Of a DNA stretch of 43,068 bases, positions 32,485 through 38,584 are shown one piece after another (position 1 is the first letter of the stretch; each line of letters begins with the position of its first letter). The position numbers were made by a program, and so were the translations under genes. Under the pieces are notes generated by a model, which saw only the letters and a program-made list of their open reading frames with translations, made no database searches and was not told the origin of the DNA. Source of the DNA: Prevotellaceae bacterium UBA1710 (GTDB lineage Bacteria; Bacteroidota; Bacteroidia; Bacteroidales; Bacteroidaceae); assembly GCA_002317355.1 (NCBI GenBank), contig DCJC01000014.1, positions 1-43,068 on the forward strand. Reading direction: 5' to 3'.

Positions 32485-32567
32485 CTAAAAATAATGTAAT
32501 AAGGCGTGATTTTTGCTGAAAACTAAATAAAAACATCAAAATAATCTGCAATATCACGAAAATGTAG

Positions 32568-32575
32568 TATCTTTG
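32568..32575 (+). promoter_or_regulatory. -7 element of the MNT-HEPN-trmD promoter
   Basis: TATCTTTG, 16 bp before the MNT start codon. It forms a divergent pair with the ligA -7 element 91 bp away. Confidence 0.55.
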
Positions 32576-32591
32576 CAGAAAAATATTATCT

Positions 32592-32912
32592 ATGGATAGT
32601 TTGACTATAAAAGAACTTCGTGATGTGGCAGAGAAATCTTTGCCGGCAGGTAGCACCTTGTGGCTATATGGCTCAAGGGCGAGAGGTGATGCGCATGCGG
32701 ATTCTGACTGGGATTTGCTTGTGCTGGTTAATAAGTCTGCTATCGAGACTGATGATTTTGAGAATATTTGCTATCCGTTGGTTCTTCTTGGATGGCAGCA
32801 TGGAGCTGATGTAAACCCTCAGCTTTATACCAAAAGTGAATGGGATAAGAGGCGTTTCACTCCTTATTTTGACAATGTTGAACATGATAAGAAGGTGATA
32901 TATGAGTCTTAG
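32592..32912 (+). CDS. minimal nucleotidyltransferase (MNT), MntA-like antitoxin
   Basis: 106 residues. The polymerase-beta-type motif GSRARGDAHADSDWDLLV (27-44) has Gly27-Ser28 and the metal-binding Asp39 and Asp41. MNT proteins are encoded with HEPN proteins, and in the characterised MntA-HepT systems the MNT adds AMP to the HEPN RNase and so silences it. It overlaps the HEPN start by 11 bp. It looks intact, unlike its partner. The antitoxin role is from family knowledge; nothing here proves activity. Confidence 0.85.
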   Translation: MDSLTIKELRDVAEKSLPAGSTLWLYGSRARGDAHADSDWDLLVLVNKSAIETDDFENICYPLVLLGWQHGADVNPQLYTKSEWDKRRFTPYFDNVEHDKKVIYES

Positions 32913-33219
32913 TGAGCAACAAAGAATGGATCTTGTGAAACTGTACTGGGAAAAGTATGAGGACACATGGACTGAATTGGAATTGTCAATTAAGGCTGCT
33001 AAATGGAATATGGCTGCCAATAGATTGTATTACTCGCTATTCCATGCGACAACAGCTTTGTTTGTAAAAGATGGTCATAAAGTCGGGACTCATAGAGGTA
33101 CAAAAGCTGCGATAGGAGAACATTATGTACTCACAGGGAAAATGTCGGCAGAACATGGAAGATTGTTTGCACAACTTTCTTCTTTGAGAGATAAAGCAGA
33201 CTATGATGTCATTTTTTAA
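32902..33219 (+). CDS. HEPN-domain protein, truncated by a premature stop
   Basis: 105 residues as read. The HEPN core is clear: MAANRLYYSLFHATTALFVKDG (37-58), the HRGTKAAIGEHYVLTGK segment and SLRDKADYD (94-102). In full-length relatives of about 130 residues the RxxADY motif is followed by a last helix. Here TAA at 33217-33219 ends the protein after DVIF. Reading on in the same frame gives a convincing HEPN tail to TAG at 33298-33300. The family includes RNase toxins paired with MNT proteins. Arg41-x6-His48 resembles RX4-6H but is not at the usual catalytic site. Confidence 0.8.
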   Translation: MSLSEQQRMDLVKLYWEKYEDTWTELELSIKAAKWNMAANRLYYSLFHATTALFVKDGHKVGTHRGTKAAIGEHYVLTGKMSAEHGRLFAQLSSLRDKADYDVIF

Positions 33220-33300
33220 GCTTCGGAAAATGAGATCCTTTTGTATGTCGAACAAGCTAAAAACTTTATTTTAAGAGTTAAGGAACTTTTATGCGAATAG
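33220..33300 (+). pseudogene. severed C-terminal helix of the HEPN gene
   Basis: The in-frame continuation after TAA reads ASENEILLYVEQAKN then FILRVKELLCE and stop. It is a typical HEPN final helix (xQAxxFIxxVxxLL). Because the frame is kept, a point nonsense change is more likely than a frameshift. Its stop overlaps the trmD start by 10 bp, which would have coupled HEPN and trmD translation. Confidence 0.75.
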
Positions 33301-33989
33301 ATATTATAACCGTATTGCCAGAGATACTGCAGGGATTCGTGAACGAGTCTATAATGGGGCGTGCTCAGAAGAAAGGGCTTGCTGAGGTACATATTCATAA
33401 TCTGCGTGACTATACCGCAGATAAATGGAAGCGTGTGGATGATTATCCATACGGTGGAAAAGCGGGTATGGTGATACAATGCCAGCCTCTTGATGCATGT
33501 ATCTCTGCCTTGAAGAAGGAACGTCATTATGACGAGATTATCTTTACTGCTCCTGATGGTGAAACGTTCAATCAGTCGGTTGCTAATGACCTCTCTCTCA
33601 AGGAGAATATCATCATTATCTGCGGACATTATAAGGGTATCGACTACAGAATCCGTGAGCATCTCATCACACGAGAGATTTCTATTGGCGACTATGTGTT
33701 GACTGGTGGAGAACTTGCTGCTGCCGTTATTGCAGATAGTGTGGTGCGCATCATCCCTGGTGTTATAGGCGATGTGGAATCTGCCTTGAGCGATTCTTTC
33801 CAGGATAACCTTCTCGAACCACCTTGCTATACTCGTCCTGCTGAGTATCATCCTGTTGATAATCCAGAAGAGACATGGGGTATTCCTGAAATCCTTCTCT
33901 CTGGTCATGAGGCAAAGATAAAGGATTGGGAAATGGAACAGGCTCTTGCAAGAACCAAGGCTTTACGTCCTGATCTTTTGAAGAAGTAA
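33291..33989 (+). CDS. trmD: tRNA (guanine-37-N1)-methyltransferase
   Basis: 232-residue SPOUT methyltransferase forming m1G37 in tRNAs, which prevents +1 frameshifting. Visible signatures are MRIDIITVLPE, DDYPYGGKAGMVIQCQPL, IIIICGHYKGIDYRI, the trefoil-knot AdoMet loop SIGDYVLTGGELAAAV, and DSFQDNLLEPPCYTRPAEY. Its start lies inside the former end of the HEPN frame, so it is probably expressed from the promoter at 32568. Essential in most bacteria. Confidence 0.97.
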   Translation: MRIDIITVLPEILQGFVNESIMGRAQKKGLAEVHIHNLRDYTADKWKRVDDYPYGGKAGMVIQCQPLDACISALKKERHYDEIIFTAPDGETFNQSVANDLSLKENIIIICGHYKGIDYRIREHLITREISIGDYVLTGGELAAAVIADSVVRIIPGVIGDVESALSDSFQDNLLEPPCYTRPAEYHPVDNPEETWGIPEILLSGHEAKIKDWEMEQALARTKALRPDLLKK

Positions 33990-33996
33990 AACCCTT

Positions 33997-34156
33997 TACG
34001 GAAAAATCGAATAATTTTCCCCTTGAAAAGTCGCTATACCCCTTGAAAAAGTCCCATTTTTGCCCAATTCTGGAATGGGAGTTACAACGGAGTCATAACG
34101 GAGGTATAACGGACTCATAGCGGAGGCACTCCGGAATACGGAAAAATCGAACAATT
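33997..34156. repeat. 20-bp direct repeats 140 bp apart
   Basis: TACGGAAAAATCGAATAATT (33997-34016) recurs at 34137-34156 with one change. Between them lie two CCCCTTGAAAA copies and the G2 array. Confidence 0.85.
34072..34126 (-). repeat. G/H-family 11-bp tandem array, G2
   Basis: On the minus strand five consecutive 11-bp units: CCTCCGCTATG, AGTCCGTTATA, CCTCCGTTATG, ACTCCGTTGTA and ACTCCCATTCC. All have TCC at positions 3-5. The first four are G-type, the last H-type. Confidence 0.85.
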
Positions 34157-34186
34157 ATCAATAGCTTTATAGCTTCTAAAAAAGAG

Positions 34187-34230
34187 GAAAGTAAATTAGA
34201 AAGAAATACGGTTCTAATTTACTTTCTTTT
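34187..34230 (+). terminator. B-family hairpin, possible terminator of trmD (B3)
   Basis: GAAAGTAAATTAGAA (34187-34201) pairs perfectly with TTCTAATTTACTTTC (34212-34226), followed by TTTTTTG. The arm sequence is that of the B-family elements. It may serve as a terminator, about 200 bp after trmD. Confidence 0.7.
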
Positions 34231-34337
34231 TTGTTTGTATAAGGCAGCATTTTGCCTTGTGAAAAACACGTTGTATCCTTGAAGTTTGCACTCATGATCC
34301 TTCTTTTGTGTCCCGATAATCTTCCGCTTATTCTCCG

Positions 34338-34431
34338 AAGCATCTCCATCGCATCTCCATCGCATGTCCATCGCTGCTCCATCGAATCGATGGACTATCG
34401 ATGGAGTATCGATGGAGTATCGATGGAGTAT
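34338..34431 (+). repeat. F-family element, copy F2
   Basis: Four 11-bp units with CTCCATCG, a short turn, then four inverted units with CGATGGA. It is the inverted copy of 14255-14348, with about 90 matching positions by eye. The turn reads CCATCGAATCGATGG here and CCATCGTTTCGATGG on the matching strand of F1. Confidence 0.9.
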
Positions 34432-34644
34432 CCCCCTACTTAAAGCCTTTTATTATACTATTTTCTTGGTTTACAAATCGGGAGGAGAAATCTTTTCGGA
34501 AACCCAGATGTAGTCTTTTGAACGATTGGTGGGAAAATGCCCTTCTATTTGTCTGTTTCTTGCGGAAAATTCGTCGATTTTTCCTCTTTTAGGTGGTGGA
34601 ATGTTAAAATTGTGTGGGCAAACAATATGTTTTTTGTGAAAATA

Positions 34645-34676
34645 TTTGGTCAATTCAAAATATTGTTGTTATTTTG
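34645..34676 (+). promoter_or_regulatory. promoter of the OmpA-family gene
   Basis: TTTG (34645-34648), 20 bp, then TTATTTTG (34669-34676), one change from TAnnTTTG. The leader is about 60 nt. Confidence 0.6.
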
Positions 34677-34745
34677 CAGCGCATTTCATTAAATGCAAGA
34701 ATAAAGACAGGATAATAAAGAAATAACATTATTTTAAAGTATAAC

Positions 34746-35933
34746 ATGAAGAAAATCGCAATGATTATGGCTGCTGTTGCATTCTCTGCATCAGTTAGCG
34801 CTCAGGGGACAGCTGTTATTCCAAATAAGGTAGGGGATAACATTTATGTAGGTGCAAATCTTGGTGCTTCTGCACCTGGAAAGAAATACTCAGTTCTTCA
34901 GAATCTCTCTCCAGAGTTTGGTGTACGTATCGGTAAGAATTTCGGTACTGTATTCGGCTTGGCTATTGATGCTAATATGCACTTTGCTAGCACTCCAGAC
35001 AACTATTATTTTGATGGTAAGCATTATGCACTCGATACAAAGACTTTTGTAGATAATACAAATATCTCACTTCTCGGTACTGCCAATTTCTCAAATATGT
35101 TTGGTGGTTACAAGGGTGAACCACGTAATTTCGAAGTAATCGGTCTTGGTGGTTTCGGTTGGGCACACAGATTCGGTGACTATGAGCTTGAGTTCCTTAC
35201 ATCAAAGGTTGCTCTTGATTTCGCATGGAATCTTGGTGAGGAGAAGGCTGTTCAGGTGTATGTTGAGCCTTCTATCAACTTCAATATCCTTGGCAGTGAG
35301 CAGGTACTCAATGTGTTGGACTATCACATGATGTACTCAAATATTGCTTTGAAGGTAGGTGTGAACTATAAGTTCAAGAACTCTAACGGCAAGCATAACT
35401 TCACCATTGAGAAGCTTCGTGATCAGGAAGAGATCGATGGTCTCATGTCAAAGATCAATGAGCTTCGCAATAAGATGACAGAAAATGAGGCTCGTGCTAA
35501 TCGCGCTCTTACAGAGCAGGAGGCTGAGATCAACAGACTCAAGAAGGAACTTGAGGAATGCAAGAATAAGCCTGCAACTGTTGTAGAGCAGGTTGTGAAG
35601 CAGACAGCAAACCTTCAGCCAACAGTTGTGTTTGGCCAGGGTAAGAGTGCTGTAGATAAGAGTCAGGAGGCTAATATCTCCCTCATTGCCAACTACATGA
35701 GAAAGCATAAGGATGCGCGAGTTAAGATTCTTGGTTATGCATCTCCAGAGGGTAATCCAGAGCTCAACCAGAAACTTTCTGAGGCACGCGCAAATGCTGT
35801 TAAGGATATTCTCGTTAAGAAGTACAAGATCTCAGCTGATCGTCTTGAGACAGAAGGTCTTGGCGCAACAGATAAGCTCTTCGATGAGGTAGAGTTCAAT
35901 CGTGTTGCTACATTCAACGATTTGAATAAGTAA
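34746..35933 (+). CDS. OmpA-family outer-membrane protein
   Basis: 395 residues. Residues 1-20 are a signal peptide (SVSAQ). About 25-215 form a beta-barrel region with alternating aromatic strands (NIYVGANLGA, GLGGFGWAHRFGDYELEF, VQVYVEPSINFNI). Residues 220-275 are a charged coiled coil (INELRNKMTENEARANRAL and following), and about 290-395 an OmpA-like peptidoglycan-binding domain with ILGYASPEGNPELNQKLSEARANAV. The usual Asp of the diaminopimelate site (GHTD) is replaced by Ser-Pro (YASPEG), as in many Bacteroidetes proteins, while the Arg in SEARA is kept. It probably links outer membrane and cell wall and should be highly expressed. Confidence 0.9.
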   Translation: MKKIAMIMAAVAFSASVSAQGTAVIPNKVGDNIYVGANLGASAPGKKYSVLQNLSPEFGVRIGKNFGTVFGLAIDANMHFASTPDNYYFDGKHYALDTKTFVDNTNISLLGTANFSNMFGGYKGEPRNFEVIGLGGFGWAHRFGDYELEFLTSKVALDFAWNLGEEKAVQVYVEPSINFNILGSEQVLNVLDYHMMYSNIALKVGVNYKFKNSNGKHNFTIEKLRDQEEIDGLMSKINELRNKMTENEARANRALTEQEAEINRLKKELEECKNKPATVVEQVVKQTANLQPTVVFGQGKSAVDKSQEANISLIANYMRKHKDARVKILGYASPEGNPELNQKLSEARANAVKDILVKKYKISADRLETEGLGATDKLFDEVEFNRVATFNDLNK

Positions 35934-35958
35934 TTTTTATTTCATAAGTTTTTTGTTT

Positions 35959-35999
35959 GGAGTCTCGGCAGGTTCGCTTGCCGGGACTCTTTGTTTTCT
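35959..35999 (+). terminator. intrinsic terminator of the OmpA-family gene
   Basis: GAGTCTCGGCAGG / CTTGCCGGGACTC stem with wobble pairs and a TTCG-type loop (35960-35989), followed by TTTGTTTTC. Confidence 0.88.
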
Positions 36000-36106
36000 G
36001 AAAGTAAATTGTGACAGTAAATTGATTCTAAAAAAAACTTTGAGAATTTAAAGTGGCGAATGCCACATCAATTTACTGATTATAATTTATTGCTAATTTC
36101 CTTTCC
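35999..36106. repeat. B-family palindromic element without a gene, B4
   Basis: Left TGAAAGTAAATT..CAGTAAATTGA; right, reverse complemented, TGGAAAGGAAATT..ATAAATTATAATCAGTAAATTGA. The centre has GTGGC-GAAT-GCCAC (36053-36066). Same plan as B1 at 10009-10135 with a different central hairpin. Confidence 0.82.
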
Positions 36107-36228
36107 ACAAACATATTTGCTTTCTGTCTGTCAAGGCATTAACTTAGAATTTATAAGCATTTCCTTTCCTGAAGTTGACAAAAAGTAACGAATTTCCTTT
36201 GTTTTTATAAAAAATACAAGTAAATTGT

Positions 36229-36258
36229 TGGTTTTTAGTCAAAAAATAAGTAATTTTG
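36229..36258 (+). promoter_or_regulatory. promoter of the ilv operon
   Basis: TTG (36229-36231), 19 bp, then TAATTTTG (36251-36258). It is 57 bp before the chosen ilvD start; the alternative upstream ATG at 36283 would leave a 24-bp leader. Confidence 0.65.
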
Positions 36259-36315
36259 TAGGCAATTTGGGATTTTTCCCGTATGATCAATGGATATAAA
36301 AACAAAAACAACAAT

Positions 36316-38118
36316 ATGAAACATCAGTTGAGAAGTAGCGTCTGCACAGAAGGCAGACGTATGGCTGGCGCCCGTGCTCTTTGGGTTGCCAATGGTATGA
36401 AGCGTGAGCAGTTTGGTAAGCCAATCATTGCAATCGTCAATTCATTCACACAGTTCGTTCCTGGTCACACTCACCTCCACGAGATCGGTCAGATCGTGAA
36501 GAAGGAAATCGAGGCTATGGGATGCTATGCAGCAGAGTTCAATACAATCGCTGTGGATGACGGTATCGCAATGGGTCATGACGGTATGCTCTATTCATTG
36601 CCTTCTCGTGATGTTATTGCTGACTCTGTAGAGTACATGGTAAATGCTCACAAGGCAGATGCTATGATCTGTATCTCAAACTGCGACAAGGTAACTCCTG
36701 GTATGCTGATGGCTTCTATGCGTCTCAACATCCCAACTGTATTCGTGTCAGGTGGTCCTATGGAGTCACACAAGCTCAATGGTGAGAATGCTGACCTTAT
36801 CACAGCTATGATCAAGGGCGGTGACCCAACCGTAAGCGATGAGGAACTCGCACAGGTAGAGCAGATGGCTTGCCCTGGTTGTGGCGCTTGCTCTGGTATG
36901 TTCACAGCTAACTCAATGAACTCACTCACAGAGGCTCTCGGTCTCTCACTCCCAGGCAACGGCTCAATCCTTGCTACTCACAAGAATCGTATTCAGCTCT
37001 TCAAGGATGCTGCTAAGCAGATCGTGAAGAATGCATTCGCTTACTATGAGGATGGTGATGACTCTGTTCTCCCACGTTCTATCGCTACACGTCAGGCATT
37101 CCTCAACGCAATGACACTCGACATTGCCATGGGGGCTTCAACAAATACCGTTCTCCATCTCCTTGCTGTTGCTCAGGAGGCAGAGGTGAACTTCACAATG
37201 CCTGATATCGATGCTCTCTCACGTAAGGTGCCTTTCCTCTGTAAGCTCGCTCCAAACTGGCAGAAGTATTCTATTCAGGAGGAGAACCGTGCTGGTGGTA
37301 TCCTCGGTATCATGGGTGAGTTGGCTAAGGGTGATCTCCTTGACCTCTCTTGTAAGCGCGTAAATGGTTCTACTCTCGGTGAGGATATCGATAAGTATTC
37401 TATCCTCAAGGAGAATATTGATCCAGATGCTTCACGTATCTATCACTCTGCACCTGGTGGTAAGTTCTCTAATGTAATGGGTTCTCAGGATGCTCAGTGG
37501 GAAAGCCTTGACACAGACCGTGAGAATGGTTGTATTCGTGACATCGAGCACGCTTACACTAAGGATGGTGGTATGGCAGTTCTCTTCGGAAACATCGCTC
37601 AGGATGGTTGTGTAGTGAAGACTGCTGGTGTTGCACCAGAGCTCTGGCACTTCGAGGGACCAGCTGTAGTATTCGACTCTCAGGAAGATGCTTGTGAGGG
37701 TATCCTTGGTGGTAAGGTGAAGAGGGGCGATTGTGTTGTAATCACACACGAAGGTCCTAAGGGTGGTCCTGGTATGCAGGAGATGCTCTATCCTACATCT
37801 TACATCAAGTCAATGCACATGGGTAAGGAGTGCGCTCTTATTACTGACGGTCGTTTCTCTGGTGGTACATCAGGTCTTTCTATCGGTCATATCTCTCCAG
37901 AGGCAGCTTCTGGTGGTAACATCGGTAAGATCGTTGATGGTGACATCATCGTTATCGACATCCCATCACGCTCTATCAACGTGAAACTCTCTGATGAGGA
38001 ACTCGCAGCACGTCCACAGCAACCTCTGAAGCGTAACCGTGTGGTCAGCAAGGCTCTTCGCGCTTATGCACAGAGTGTATCAAGTGCTGATAAGGGTGGT
38101 GTGAGAGTGATAGATTGA
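36316..38118 (+). CDS. ilvD: dihydroxy-acid dehydratase
   Basis: 600-residue iron-sulfur enzyme converting dihydroxyisovalerate and dihydroxymethylvalerate to the keto-acids of valine and isoleucine. The start at 36316 (MKHQLRSSVCTEGRRMAGARALW) fits relatives; the ATG at 36283 adds an Asn/Lys tail. Cluster-region cysteines are Cys123 in SNCDKVTPG and Cys189/Cys192 in ACPGCGACSGMFTANSMN. DGRFSGGTSGLSIGHISPEAA closes the active site. First gene of the ilv operon. The stop is followed after one base by a C-family repeat and the DUF559 gene. Confidence 0.97.
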   Translation: MKHQLRSSVCTEGRRMAGARALWVANGMKREQFGKPIIAIVNSFTQFVPGHTHLHEIGQIVKKEIEAMGCYAAEFNTIAVDDGIAMGHDGMLYSLPSRDVIADSVEYMVNAHKADAMICISNCDKVTPGMLMASMRLNIPTVFVSGGPMESHKLNGENADLITAMIKGGDPTVSDEELAQVEQMACPGCGACSGMFTANSMNSLTEALGLSLPGNGSILATHKNRIQLFKDAAKQIVKNAFAYYEDGDDSVLPRSIATRQAFLNAMTLDIAMGASTNTVLHLLAVAQEAEVNFTMPDIDALSRKVPFLCKLAPNWQKYSIQEENRAGGILGIMGELAKGDLLDLSCKRVNGSTLGEDIDKYSILKENIDPDASRIYHSAPGGKFSNVMGSQDAQWESLDTDRENGCIRDIEHAYTKDGGMAVLFGNIAQDGCVVKTAGVAPELWHFEGPAVVFDSQEDACEGILGGKVKRGDCVVITHEGPKGGPGMQEMLYPTSYIKSMHMGKECALITDGRFSGGTSGLSIGHISPEAASGGNIGKIVDGDIIVIDIPSRSINVKLSDEELAARPQQPLKRNRVVSKALRAYAQSVSSADKGGVRVID

Positions 38119-38149
38119 CCCCTCCCCAGCCCTCCCGAGGGAGGGAGAA
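38119..38149 (-). repeat. C-family repeat, left arm of the DUF559 cassette (C2)
   Basis: CCCTCCCGAGGGAGGG palindrome core with CCCCTCCCCAG. Its reverse complement aligns with C3 at 38629-38661 around the CTCGGG centre. It starts immediately after the ilvD stop. Confidence 0.85.
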
Positions 38150-38211
38150 GTTTAGTCAGTAACGTCTGATGTCTGGTTCTTGCCAAATGATCGCTTAAAG
38201 ACATTTCGCTT

Positions 38212-38583
38212 ATGAATTATGTATATAATACAGCAGATCCGGTGTTATATTCCATGTTGCACGAATGGGCAAAGGAAAACAAGAAATACCAGACTGAAGC
38301 GGAAAGGTTTCTGTGGGAGCGTTTGCGTAGAAAAAGGCTTGGAAAGAAGTTTAACAGACAGCATATTATAGGTCAGTATATCGTAGATTTTGTCTGCCTT
38401 GAAGAAATGCTGGTAATAGAGGTTGATGGTGGATATCATTGCCAACCTGTACAGGAACTTCTTGATGAGAAACGTACAGAACGACTAAATGATATGGGTT
38501 TTACTGTTATCCGTTTTGATAATGAGACGATAATAGGAGAGATAGATGATGTAATAAAAGTCATTTGCAGATATATTTTTTGA
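38212..38583 (+). CDS. DUF559 endonuclease-like protein
   Basis: 123 residues of the Vsr-like/PD-(D/E)xK superfamily. Characteristic are EAERFLWERLRRKRLGKKFNRQHIIGQYIVDFVC (30-63), with the conserved R-RQ--IG-YIVDF, and VIEVDGGYH (72-80). The Asp of VDF and the E-V-D of VIEVDG form the nuclease-like acidic set. No activity has been established for the family. The gene interrupts ilvD and ilvB and is bracketed by C-family repeats in opposite orientation, one of them inside the ilvB coding sequence. It ends 1 bp before the ilvB start, so it may be co-translated. A role in valine synthesis is unlikely; a passenger of a mobile repeat is more plausible. Confidence 0.88.
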   Translation: MNYVYNTADPVLYSMLHEWAKENKKYQTEAERFLWERLRRKRLGKKFNRQHIIGQYIVDFVCLEEMLVIEVDGGYHCQPVQELLDEKRTERLNDMGFTVIRFDNETIIGEIDDVIKVICRYIF

Positions 38584-38584
38584 G

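Larger units (their letters stand above)
33990..34745. other. repeat-filled gap between trmD and the OmpA gene
   Basis: 756 bp without a gene. It contains a 20-bp direct repeat pair, the G2 array, the B3 hairpin, the F2 array and the OmpA-gene promoter. The stretch 34440-34640 has no recognisable element. Confidence 0.65.
35934..36315. other. gene-free region between the OmpA gene and ilvD
   Basis: It holds the OmpA-gene terminator, the MITE-like element B4 (35999-36106) and the ilvD promoter (36229-36258). No coding frame was found. Confidence 0.65.

Noticed and set aside
32902..33219. HEPN gene as an intact RNase with RX4-6H
   Set aside because: The R-x6-H in the second helix is not at the usual catalytic place and the C-terminal helix is cut off.
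33210..33222. Frameshift at the T-run of the HEPN gene
   Set aside because: The same frame continues sensibly after TAA, so a nonsense change explains it better.
36283..36315. Upstream ATG of ilvD
   Set aside because: It adds an Asn/Lys-rich tail not seen at IlvD N termini.
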